Assembly: GCA_012800805.1 (NCBI GenBank)
Contig: JAAZIO010000121.1
Location: 1-5,939, forward strand
Reading direction: 5' to 3'
Length of the DNA: 5,939 nt
Origin: Clostridiales bacterium
GTDB taxonomy: Bacteria > Bacillota > Clostridia > Christensenellales > CAG-917
The position numbers and the translations under genes are program-made. This document shows, one piece after another, positions 1-5,372 of the stretch. Numbering within the stretch: position 1 is the stretch's first letter; each line of letters starts with the position of its first letter. Below the pieces are notes generated by a model. That model did no database searches. It was not told the DNA's origin and worked only from the letters and a program-made list of their open reading frames with translations.

Positions 1-450
1 CACGCCGCCAATGCCGAGGGAGGCAACAATAATACCTGTGATTAAGCCGCGCTTATCGGGATACCACTTTTGGCAAACCGCTATCGTTGTAGAGTAAGTT
101 AATCCCATTCCGATGCCGCCCATGATGCCGTAAGTCACCCAAAGCAGCCACGCCGCTTTCACCGTCACAAACGAGGCGCATATAAAACCAAGACCTAAAA
201 TAATACCGCCCGCAATAATAATCGTGCGTATTTTAAACCATTTTTGCAAAAAGCCCGAAGCGGTCGAGCCTACCGACAGCGTAGCCAACAGTATGGAAAA
301 AGCAAGGCCCGCTTTTGCGTTGTCGCCCATAAAGAGGGCTTCCGCTATACCGTTTTGGAATACGCTCCAGATATACGCGGTTCCCAGACAAAGCTGGATT
401 GCGACCGAAGCGATTACAGGAACCCATCTGAATTTCTGTGTCTTAATCAT
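1..450 (-). CDS. OFA-family MFS transporter, N-terminal 150 residues (partial at left edge)
   Basis: This is the amino-terminal part of an inner-membrane major facilitator of the oxalate/formate antiporter (OFA) family, which also includes E. coli YhjX. The gene begins at ATG 450 and is open to base 1 with no stop, so the C-terminal portion is outside the window. Visible are a first membrane helix at about residues 10-31 containing QLCLGTAYIWSVF, a second at about 58-78, the inter-helix loop GFLQKWFKIRT in the place of MFS motif A, helices at about 85-104 and 106-130, and the family-typical stretch GGIGMGLTYSTT followed by QKWYPDKRGLITG. A ribosome binding site (AAAGGA, 456-461 on the minus strand) supports this start. 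OFA members carry small carboxylates such as oxalate, formate or pyruvate; the substrate here cannot be told. It is monocistronic at its 5' side, with its own promoter. Confidence 0.9.
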   Translation of the reverse strand, partial: MIKTQKFRWVPVIASVAIQLCLGTAYIWSVFQNGIAEALFMGDNAKAGLAFSILLATLSVGSTASGFLQKWFKIRTIIIAGGIILGLGFICASFVTVKAAWLLWVTYGIMGGIGMGLTYSTTIAVCQKWYPDKRGLITGIIVASLGIGGV

Positions 451-510
451 AGTCTTCCTTTGTCTGATTTATTTTTTGCTCTCTCGCAAAAATTATATTT
501 AATTTTGGGT

Positions 511-541
511 AAAAATAAAAAAACGGCTAAAGTCGTTTTTG
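511..541 (-). promoter_or_regulatory. 5'-terminal stem-loop plus U-run in the transporter mRNA leader
   Basis: The predicted minus-strand transcript begins at about 541 and almost at once forms a hairpin (519-540). Seven outer pairs (AAAAACG with CGTTTTT) are followed by one A-C mismatch, two more pairs and a tiny loop. The 3' arm runs into seven U, one A and five U (523-511). It has the form of an intrinsic terminator but sits at the very 5' end of the message. It could be an early attenuator or a 5' stabilising hairpin; the sequence alone does not decide. Confidence 0.5.
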
Positions 542-547
542 AGACTT

Positions 548-576
548 ATTATACGGGCGGGCTTAAATATTGTCAA
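548..576 (-). promoter_or_regulatory. Consensus sigma-A promoter of the MFS transporter gene
   Basis: Read on the minus strand, a perfect -35 box TTGACA (571-576) is separated by 17 bases from a perfect -10 box TATAAT (548-553). The predicted start of transcription is about 541, giving a 5' untranslated region of about 90 nt before the ATG at 450. Both boxes matching consensus with ideal spacing suggests strong basal transcription, or a site held down by a repressor. Confidence 0.85.
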
Positions 577-601
577 CAATAATTCATACCTTTTTAATGG
601 G

Positions 602-631
602 AAATAAAAAGCCCTTCTTTTGAAGGGCTTT
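602..631 (-). terminator. Intrinsic terminator of the LysM-CAP gene
   Basis: A 10-bp perfect stem (AAAGCCCTTC at 622-631 with GAAGGGCTTT at 608-617) with a 4-base loop lies 3 bases beyond the TAA at 635 and continues into TTATTT on the minus strand. The opposite strand lacks a T-run after the stem, so it serves the minus strand. Confidence 0.88.
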
Positions 632-634
632 AAG

Positions 635-1327
635 TTATATCTTTTTAAAGAAAAGCTGGGTAAAGTATAGTGTGCCGTTTGATTTTTTAGCAACACCTAC
701 GCCTATATGGGTGTAGGTCTTGCTTAAAATGTTTGCCTTGTGGCCCGCAGAGTTCATCCAAGTGTTCATGACTTCCTGTGCCGAGCGCTGACCGTAGGCA
801 ATGTTCTCGCCCGCTGCCGAGAACTTGAGCCCGAAAGATTCCATCATCTTAAAGGGCGAGCCGTAGGTAGGCGAAGTATGAGAGAAATAGTTGTTCTTTA
901 TCATGTCTTCAGATTTGTATCTGGCAACTCTTGAAGCCTGCCAGTCTTGCGTTAAAGGCTGAAGACCGCTTGCGACCCTGTACTGGTTAACCAGTTTTAC
1001 GATTTCATCCTCAATGCTCTTTAGCGGAGAAGCGTTGGGGATGTTTATCTTTTGTCCCACATAAATCATTGCGGGGTTGGCAAGCTGAGGGTTAGCCGCA
1101 ATAAGCTCAGATAAACCTATCTCATATTTTACCGCGATTTTCCAAAGGCTGTCGCCTTTTTGAACGGTGTAAGAAGTCGCCGCCATGACAGGCTCTTCCG
1201 TTTCGGTCGCAGCCAGGGCAACGGTCACATTGTTATCGTATAAGCAGCCCGATCCCGAAAAAACAACCGTCGCCGAGGCAAACAGCGAAATCAAGACCGC
1301 TACAGACAATATGATTATCTTTTTCAT
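635..1327 (-). CDS. Secreted LysM plus CAP (SCP/PR1-like) domain protein
   Basis: This 230-residue exported protein belongs to the bacterial CAP group related to B. subtilis YkwD. Residues 1-24 form a signal sequence (MKKIIILSVAVLISLF...), with a possible signal peptidase site near ALAA at 37-40. A LysM domain at about 53-97 (YTVQKGDSLWKIA ... YVGQKINIP) resembles the peptidoglycan-binding module of the spore-coat protein SafA. The CAP domain covers about 108-228 and keeps the usual markers: H150 in YFSHTSP, E174 in GENIAYG, H196 in WMNSAGHKANIL, and THIGVGV at 206-212. The function of bacterial CAP domains is not settled; a cell-wall or spore-related role is an inference from the LysM. A GGGAGG site precedes the ATG. 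The gene stands alone, with its own terminator and a likely promoter. Confidence 0.92.
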   Translation of the reverse strand: MKKIIILSVAVLISLFASATVVFSGSGCLYDNNVTVALAATETEEPVMAATSYTVQKGDSLWKIAVKYEIGLSELIAANPQLANPAMIYVGQKINIPNASPLKSIEDEIVKLVNQYRVASGLQPLTQDWQASRVARYKSEDMIKNNYFSHTSPTYGSPFKMMESFGLKFSAAGENIAYGQRSAQEVMNTWMNSAGHKANILSKTYTHIGVGVAKKSNGTLYFTQLFFKKI

Positions 1328-1422
1328 TTTTATCCTCCCTACTGCTATTATCTGTTTAGAAATAAAAAAAATGTAATTTGAAAAAACAGTATTTTTTTAA
1401 TTTTTTATTAAAAATGGGGTGG

Positions 1423-1450
1423 ATTATAAAGTAGCTTTTATAACTTTCCA
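1423..1450 (-). promoter_or_regulatory. Possible promoter of the LysM-CAP gene
   Basis: On the minus strand a perfect TATAAT (1423-1428) has TGGAAA (1445-1450) 16 bases upstream, four of six matches to TTGACA. Transcription would start near 1416, leaving an A/T-rich leader of about 90 nt. The -35 box is weak, and a sporulation sigma factor cannot be excluded, so this is tentative. Confidence 0.4.
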
Positions 1451-1471
1451 TTACAGCTGAAAAGAACAATG

Positions 1472-1495
1472 AAAAAAACCTCTAAAAGAGGTTTT
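1472..1495 (-). terminator. Intrinsic terminator of the glycerate kinase gene
   Basis: A 9-bp stem (AAAACCTCT at 1487-1495 and AGAGGTTTT at 1475-1483 as read on the minus strand) with a 3-base loop is followed by a run of seven T. It lies about 40 bases after the TAA at 1537. Confidence 0.85.
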
Positions 1496-1536
1496 CTGTT
1501 TATAACATTATTTAGAAAATTTTTTAAATAAACTAA

Positions 1537-2688
1537 TTAATTAAATGAGCTTATAAAATCTGCCGCTGTTTTAAATAAATCCTCTTTACAAGTTTTAATT
1601 ATTTCATCAAACGGGCGCGAGCCGTCCGAAACATACGCCGCACAAATAAGGCCGCCTGACGATAGTATTTCAGGGCTTTGGGCCAATTTTTTATCCATTG
1701 TGCCGCAAATTGCCGCAACGGGCACAGAAAGTTTCTTTGCCCTTTTTATAATTCCTCCAATAACCTTTCCGGAAAAGCTTGTAAGGTCAAGCTTACCTTC
1801 GCCTGTAATAACCAAATCCGCCCGCTTGACGATATCGTCAAAATTTAGTGTATCAAGAATCAAATCAATTCCCGATTTTATCTTTGCGCCGAAGAAAGCA
1901 AAAAGCCCCGCCGCCATTCCGCCGGCGGCTCCACCGCCTTTTATATCGGATACATCAACACCTAAAAATTCTTTTATTTTTTTGGCATAGTGGCGAAGCC
2001 CTGCATCAAGAAGCCTGACCATTTCTTCGTCCGCCCCTTTTTGCGGGGCAAAAACATAGGCGGCGCCGTTTTCACCGTATAAGGGATTTTCCACATCGCA
2101 CATGCATTCTATTTCGGCTTTTATAAGGTTGGATACATCAATGCTTTCTATATCTAAAAGCGTTCCGCCCGTTGGAATGAATTCTTTGCCCTCTTTATTG
2201 AAAAATTTCGCTCCGCATGCCGCGGCTATTCCCGCGCCGCCGTCGTTAGTCGAACTTCCGCCCAGAGCAAAGAGAATTTTCCTGTTTTCATTAGCGACGA
2301 TACTCAGTATCTCGCCAAGGCCGAATGTCGAGGTTTTTAGGGGGTTTAACTCTTTTAACTTATAAAGACCGGCTACTTCCGCAGTTTCTATTACCGCCTC
2401 TCCGCTGCCCAAAAGGGCATATCGGGCTTTTGTTTTATTAAAATAGGCGTCATTTACTATAGCTGATTTTATTACGCAGTCACAAGCCGAGCTTATGCAG
2501 TCTATCGTGCCCTCACCCCCGTCCGCCACGGGAAACGCTTTAACCTCGGCAAAGGGATATACGCTTAAGATAGCATCGGATATGATGCGAGCCACGGTAA
2601 CTGCGCTCATAGTGCCTTTAAAGCTGTCGGGACACACTATAATTAGCGGCTTTTCTTTTTTAAAAATATTTTTTAAAACATTTTCCAT
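1537..2688 (-). CDS. Glycerate 2-kinase (GarK/GlxK family)
   Basis: This 383-residue cytoplasmic enzyme of the type-1 glycerate kinase family (PF02595) transfers phosphate from ATP to D-glycerate to give 2-phosphoglycerate, feeding glycerate from sugar-acid, serine or glyoxylate breakdown into lower glycolysis. Family motifs appear in order: PDSFKG (20-25), PVADGGEGT (53-61), GGSSTNDGGAG (143-153), CDVENPLYGENGA (197-209), GGGAAGGMAAG (251-261), ITGEGKLD (294-301) and SGKV (306-309). Length is normal for the family. The frame stays open upstream to 3168, but that part lies antisense to the hydrolase gene. ATG 2688 is preferred because PDSFKG follows close behind and a promoter sits exactly upstream. 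No ribosome binding site is visible before it, consistent with a leaderless message. An alternative ATG at 2733 adds 15 residues but overlaps the promoter and also lacks a binding site. Residues 1-12 extend beyond the usual family N-terminus. Confidence 0.93.
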   Translation of the reverse strand: MENVLKNIFKKEKPLIIVCPDSFKGTMSAVTVARIISDAILSVYPFAEVKAFPVADGGEGTIDCISSACDCVIKSAIVNDAYFNKTKARYALLGSGEAVIETAEVAGLYKLKELNPLKTSTFGLGEILSIVANENRKILFALGGSSTNDGGAGIAAACGAKFFNKEGKEFIPTGGTLLDIESIDVSNLIKAEIECMCDVENPLYGENGAAYVFAPQKGADEEMVRLLDAGLRHYAKKIKEFLGVDVSDIKGGGAAGGMAAGLFAFFGAKIKSGIDLILDTLNFDDIVKRADLVITGEGKLDLTSFSGKVIGGIIKRAKKLSVPVAAICGTMDKKLAQSPEILSSGGLICAAYVSDGSRPFDEIIKTCKEDLFKTAADFISSFN

Positions 2689-2694
2689 ATGAAA

Positions 2695-2723
2695 ATTATA
2701 CAATAAATCAATTGCATTGTAAA
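2695..2723 (-). promoter_or_regulatory. Glycerate kinase promoter, predicted to give a leaderless mRNA
   Basis: On the minus strand TTTACA (2718-2723) and TATAAT (2695-2700) are separated by exactly 17 bases. Counting six bases from the end of the -10 box puts +1 on 2688, the A of the kinase ATG. This agrees with the missing ribosome binding site and argues against the ATG at 2733. A 5-bp inverted repeat (GCATT at 2714-2718, AATGC at 2725-2729) straddles the -35 box and could be part of an operator, though it is short. Confidence 0.75.
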
Positions 2724-2734
2724 TAATGCCCATA

Positions 2735-2763
2735 TTGACAACAGGCGAAAAACAACTTAAAAT
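2735..2763 (+). promoter_or_regulatory. Sigma-A promoter of the secernin-like hydrolase gene
   Basis: TTGACA (2735-2740) is followed after 17 bases by TAAAAT (2758-2763), five of six matches to consensus. Transcription should begin near 2770, leaving only about 12 nt of leader that still contains the AGGGGG ribosome binding site (2771-2776). The -35 box lies 11 bases from the -35 box of the divergent kinase promoter, so one bound regulator could affect both. Confidence 0.82.
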
Positions 2764-2781
2764 TTTAAAAAGGGGGTTTAT

Positions 2782-4008
2782 ATGTGCGATACATTTTGGA
2801 AAAAAACCGAAAACGGCGCGTTTTTTGCAAAGAACAGTGACCGTAGCTGCAACGAGCCTAATCTTACCGTTTTCATAAAAGGCGGAAAGCGGGAGGAGAA
2901 AACCGTTCGCTGCACTTATATTGAAATACCACAAGTCGATTATGTCAACTCGGTTCTGCTTGTAAAACCAAGCTGGATTTGGGGAGCGGAAATGGGCATA
3001 AACGACAAGGGCGTAGCTATAGGCAACGAAGCTGTGTTTACTAAAAGCAAAGGCAAAAAAGAGCCGCGGCTTATCGGTATGGACATGCTCCGTCTTGCCC
3101 TTGAGAGGGGAAACAGCGCTGAAGAAGCAAAAGATATAATAATCGAACTTCTTCAAACTTACGGACAAGGCGGCAACTGCGGCTTTGACAAGGGATTTTA
3201 CTACGACAACGGCTTTTTGGTTACCGACGGAAACAACGCCTACGCAATAGAAACCGCGGGCAAAAAGTATGTGGTAAAGAAACTAGAGGGCTACGGCAAC
3301 ATTTCAAACCGTCTGTCGATAGACGAAAACTTTGTAAGAGAAAACACAGAGCCTGTATTCACATTCTTTTCGGGCTCCAAATGCAGACTTAACGAGGGCG
3401 GCGAAATGATGAAAAATGCCCAAACTTTATCCGATGTTTTCAATGTATTGAGAGGACATCATGAAAAGGATGTAAAAAAGCTCTATAAAAAAGGCAGCGT
3501 GAAGAGCGTTTGCATGCATCAGAGCGCGCTAGGAAGCCACACCACGGGAAGCATGGTGGTTCATTACGGCGAAAAAATCACGATATGGATAACGGGAGCG
3601 TCATCCCCCTGCTTATCCGTGTTTAAGCCCGTTCCTTTCGGAGAAGAGATTGCGCCCGTTTTTTTTAAAGCAGAAGACAGCGTTAAATACTGGCTTAAGA
3701 GGGAATATCTTTTAAGGGCAATCTTTTCAGGATATGTTGATGAAAAATCATATAAGGAAAAAGCTCGCGCCACGCAAAAAGAAATAATCGAGGGCTTTAG
3801 CGGCGTAAATTCCTTAGGCGAAGGGATATTTGCAAGCGGCGAGCAATATTACGCATACTGCGCCGGCTCATCTGATAAAGAAGAAAGTTTTATAAGGGAA
3901 TACGATAAAATAATAGAAGATATGAAATCGGGCAAGCTTACATATAGACACATCTTTAAAAAATACAGCAAAACTTTGGGCAAAGACTTAAAACTGTTTC
4001 CGCTGTAA
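2782..4008 (+). CDS. Secernin-like C69-family N-terminal nucleophile hydrolase
   Basis: This 408-residue protein belongs to peptidase family C69, in its secernin branch. The sequence begins Met-Cys-Asp-Thr, so removal of Met would expose Cys2 as the N-terminal nucleophile. Shared landmarks with animal secernins are AKNSDR..NEPN (16-27), SWIWGAEMGINDKGVAIGNE (64-83), IGMDMLRLALERG (98-110), YGQGGNCG (127-134), ETAGK (157-161) and a later ASSPCLSVFKP segment. Other C69 members are dipeptidases such as PepD; a true substrate for bacterial secernins is not established, so amide or peptide hydrolysis is a family-level guess. No signal peptide is seen, so it is probably cytoplasmic. It has a ribosome binding site 5 bases before ATG, its own promoter and its own terminator, so it is likely transcribed alone, divergent from the kinase gene. 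Confidence 0.92.
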   Translation: MCDTFWKKTENGAFFAKNSDRSCNEPNLTVFIKGGKREEKTVRCTYIEIPQVDYVNSVLLVKPSWIWGAEMGINDKGVAIGNEAVFTKSKGKKEPRLIGMDMLRLALERGNSAEEAKDIIIELLQTYGQGGNCGFDKGFYYDNGFLVTDGNNAYAIETAGKKYVVKKLEGYGNISNRLSIDENFVRENTEPVFTFFSGSKCRLNEGGEMMKNAQTLSDVFNVLRGHHEKDVKKLYKKGSVKSVCMHQSALGSHTTGSMVVHYGEKITIWITGASSPCLSVFKPVPFGEEIAPVFFKAEDSVKYWLKREYLLRAIFSGYVDEKSYKEKARATQKEIIEGFSGVNSLGEGIFASGEQYYAYCAGSSDKEESFIREYDKIIEDMKSGKLTYRHIFKKYSKTLGKDLKLFPL

Positions 4009-4018
4009 AGTAAAAACA

Positions 4019-4045
4019 AAAAAGCTTGACACGGTCAAGCTTTTT
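4019..4045 (+). terminator. Intrinsic terminator of the secernin-like gene
   Basis: A 12-bp perfect stem (4019-4030 with 4034-4045, core AAGCTTGAC/GTCAAGCTT) closes a 3-base loop 10 bases after the TAA and ends in a run of five T followed by AATTT. The A-rich left flank would give U-runs on the minus strand, so it may work in both directions. Confidence 0.88.
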
Positions 4046-4133
4046 AATTTATGCAAAATCTTATAAAAGCAAAATATACCGCCATAGCGTCTCTCTTATT
4101 TAAACAGCATAAAAGCAAATTTGCCACCGCCAT
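4044..4133 (-). other. Doubtful 29-codon open frame spanning the repeat pair
   Basis: From ATG 4133 to TAA 4044 there is a 29-residue open frame beginning MAVANLLLCC and containing a second RDAMAV from the other repeat copy. It is hydrophobic, has only a weak GAGAG upstream, no promoter that I can see, and its stop lies inside the hydrolase terminator. A stop codon (TAG) sits immediately before the first RDAMAV. It is listed because the repeats keep frame; it is more likely a chance reading of a non-coding repeat than a gene. Confidence 0.15.
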
Positions 4134-4173
4134 AGCGTCTCTCTATTGATTATGCTAAATAGCTAAAAGCAAA
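4064..4173. repeat. Tandem array of about 50-bp units with a perfect 19-bp core
   Basis: The 19-mer ACCGCCATAGCGTCTCTCT occurs identically at 4078-4096 and 4126-4144. A second element, TAAAAGCAAA, precedes it at 4064-4073 and 4110-4119 and recurs a third time at 4164-4173, where the 19-mer has decayed (only ACC remains). Unit starts are thus spaced 46 and 54 bases apart. The cores are 48 bases apart, a multiple of three; read on the minus strand both give Arg-Asp-Ala-Met-Ala-Val in the same frame. This could be a short dispersed intergenic element or a pair of binding sites. The copies are too few and the spacers too similar for CRISPR. Confidence 0.75.
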
Positions 4174-4198
4174 AACACCAGGGATTTTATTTATCTAA

Positions 4199-4228
4199 AA
4201 AAATATGCGGCTTAAGCCGCATATTTTT
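4199..4228 (-). terminator. 30-bp perfect palindrome, terminator after the orphan fragment
   Basis: Fifteen bases on each side of the centre at 4213/4214 are perfectly complementary (core ATGCGGCTTAAGCCGCAT). On the minus strand the stem runs into seven T, and it lies 4 bases after the TGA of the 55-codon frame. On the plus strand it ends in five T, so it may also act there. It appears to be the original terminator of the mostly lost gene. Confidence 0.8.
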
Positions 4229-4232
4229 AAAT

Positions 4233-4400
4233 TCACGACCACTCCCAAACGCTGCCCGCCTGACGCATATAGTATCCGCAAAGGCCCGCTACTTCGGTTT
4301 CGGTCATGCCCTTCCAGCCGCCGTTTTGGATGTGTTTGTAGAACTGCTCATGGCCGTAGTTTACAATCTTACCGCTGTATCCATAATATGATATGAACCG
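4233..4400 (-). pseudogene. Start-less 3' remnant of an unrecognised gene (55 codons)
   Basis: Between TAG (4401-4403) and TGA (4233-4235) the minus strand is open for 55 codons with protein-like composition: it includes KIVNYGHEQFYKHIQNGGWK, then GMTETEVAGLCGYYMRQAG, and ends SVWEWS. No ATG, GTG or TTG start with a ribosome binding site lies near its beginning; the first in-frame ATG is codon 32. An ATG at 4384 exists in a different frame and meets a stop after seven codons. A terminator follows the stop directly, as expected for a real gene end. I infer that the 5' part was deleted, or broken by a frameshift, next to the rplL terminator. I do not recognise the family. A genuine small gene with an unusual start remains possible. 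Confidence 0.5.
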
Positions 4401-4421
4401 CTAAGATATAATATATAATAT

Positions 4422-4445
4422 AAAAAAACACGCCTTACGGCGTGT
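4422..4445 (-). terminator. Intrinsic terminator of the rplJ-rplL operon
   Basis: A 7-bp stem (ACACGCC at 4439-4445 and GGCGTGT at 4428-4434 as read on the minus strand) with loop GTAA lies 17 bases beyond the rplL stop and runs into seven T. The other side carries CTTTTTTT on the plus strand, so it may be bidirectional. It closes the ribosomal operon before any rpoB. Confidence 0.9.
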
Positions 4446-4462
4446 CTTTTTTTGTTGTTTTA

Positions 4463-4837
4463 TTACTTCATTTCGGCATCCGCGCCGGCATCCTTGAGCT
4501 TCTTTACGAGCTCTTCAGCAGCCTGCTTGGGCATTGCTTCCTTAACGGTCTTGGGAGCTCCGTCAACAAGAGCCTTAGCTTCGACAAGTCCGAGGCCGGT
4601 GGCGTCTTTGACAACCTTGATGACCTGAACCTTGTTGGCGCCTGCGGACTTGAGCACGACGTCAAACTCGGTCTTTTCCTCCTCAGCGGGAGCCGCGGCG
4701 GCGCCAGCGGGCATAGCGGCAACCGCAACGGGAGCGGCGGCGCTTACGCCAAATTCTTCTTCAATAGCTTTAACGAGCTCAGAAAGCTCAAGAACTGTCA
4801 TAGATTTGATTTCTTCGATAAACTTTTTGATATCCAT
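4463..4837 (-). CDS. rplL: 50S ribosomal protein L7/L12 (bL12)
   Basis: This 124-residue protein forms the dimers of the ribosomal stalk that recruit and stimulate translation GTPases (IF2, EF-Tu, EF-G). The N-terminal dimerisation and L10-binding helices span about 1-31 ([20 protein letters not shown]), an alanine/proline hinge follows at 32-52, and the C-terminal factor-binding domain runs from 53 to 124 with [20 protein letters not shown] and the family's [10 protein letters not shown]. Length is normal. The start is fixed by homology; a GGAGGG site lies 11 bases upstream, slightly far. It follows rplJ after 37 bases with no terminator between, so the two are co-transcribed. The usual excess of L12 over L10 would therefore rest on translation. 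Confidence 0.97.
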   Translation of the reverse strand: MDIKKFIEEIKSMTVLELSELVKAIEEEFGVSAAAPVAVAAMPAGAAAAPAEEEKTEFDVVLKSAGANKVQVIKVVKDATGLGLVEAKALVDGAPKTVKEAMPKQAAEELVKKLKDAGADAEMK

Positions 4838-4874
4838 AATTTATATAGCCCTCCGATTATTTTTATAGTGTAAA

Positions 4875-5372
4875 TCAGTTTTGTTTTTGTTCCGCAATCT
4901 TGTTGAGGCAGACCGCAAGGCCGGTAATAAGCCCGTTCAAAGCGTATACCAAGCCCGAGAGCAGTTGCGTGCGCGACGGCAGAGCCGCATAGCGCTCGAT
5001 TGTCTTAACATCCACGAATTTTCCGTCGGCAAGGCCGCATTTGGCCTTGAGTGCGGGATATTTCTTAGCGCAGTCCGTTACGAGTTTCGCGGGAGCGACA
5101 ACGTCGTCCTTTGAAAAAGCCACCGCGGTGGTTCCGTTTAAGAATGAGTCAAACTCACTGTAATTAAGTTCGTTGAACGCGCGCTTTAAGAGCGTGTTCT
5201 TCAAAACAGCGTATTCGAGACCCGCGTTTCTCATCTCTTTGCGCATAGCCGTGTCATCGGCAACGTTTATTCCCTTGTAATCGACAAGGACAAGCGCTTG
5301 AGATGCGGAGATTTTGGCCTTTATCTCTTCGACTATTTGTTTTTTCTCTTGTATCTTCTCCGCTGATGCCAT
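4875..5372 (-). CDS. rplJ: 50S ribosomal protein L10 (uL10)
   Basis: This 165-residue protein anchors the ribosomal stalk: its N-terminal domain binds 23S rRNA together with L11, and its C-terminal helix carries the L7/L12 dimers. Seen here are the N-terminal helix KIQEKKQIVEEIKAKISAS, the LVLVDYKGINVADDTAMRKE segment (28-47), LEYAVLKNTLLKRA (52-65), a GTTAVAFSKDD strand (80-90), and a C-terminal helical tail (about 137-161, SGLVYALNGLITGLAVCLNK) for L12 binding. A perfect AGGAGGT lies 4 bases before the ATG. It is the first gene of a unit with rplL, has its own promoter and structured leader, and in related bacteria represses its own synthesis by binding that leader. Confidence 0.97.
   Translation of the reverse strand: MASAEKIQEKKQIVEEIKAKISASQALVLVDYKGINVADDTAMRKEMRNAGLEYAVLKNTLLKRAFNELNYSEFDSFLNGTTAVAFSKDDVVAPAKLVTDCAKKYPALKAKCGLADGKFVDVKTIERYAALPSRTQLLSGLVYALNGLITGLAVCLNKIAEQKQN

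Noticed and set aside
244..582. Plus-strand open frames over the transporter N-terminus and its leader
   Set aside because: They are shadows of the minus-strand OFA transporter, which shows clear family motifs; they lack ribosome binding sites and recognisable domains.
1238..1252. Lipoprotein signal (lipobox) around Cys28 of the LysM-CAP protein
   Set aside because: The residues before the Cys are Gly-Ser-Gly, lacking the Leu/Val/Ile usual at position -3, so ordinary secretion is more likely.
2689..3168. A 160-codon upstream extension of the glycerate kinase frame
   Set aside because: It is antisense to the well-supported secernin-like gene, passes through both promoters, has no family similarity, and would give a protein far longer than other glycerate kinases.
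4064..4173. CRISPR array
   Set aside because: There are only two intact repeats, the intervening sequence shares a second repeated element, and no cas gene is nearby.
4233..4403. Read-through or recoding of the TAG at 4401-4403 to extend the 55-codon frame
   Set aside because: Upstream of the TAG is A/T-rich non-coding sequence and the rplL terminator, with no coding signal to join; nothing in the window suggests a recoded TAG.
4442..4873. Plus-strand 143-codon frame over rplL
   Set aside because: It is antisense to rplL, rich in Ser/Gly from complementing the Ala/Glu codons of L12, and begins inside the operon terminator region.
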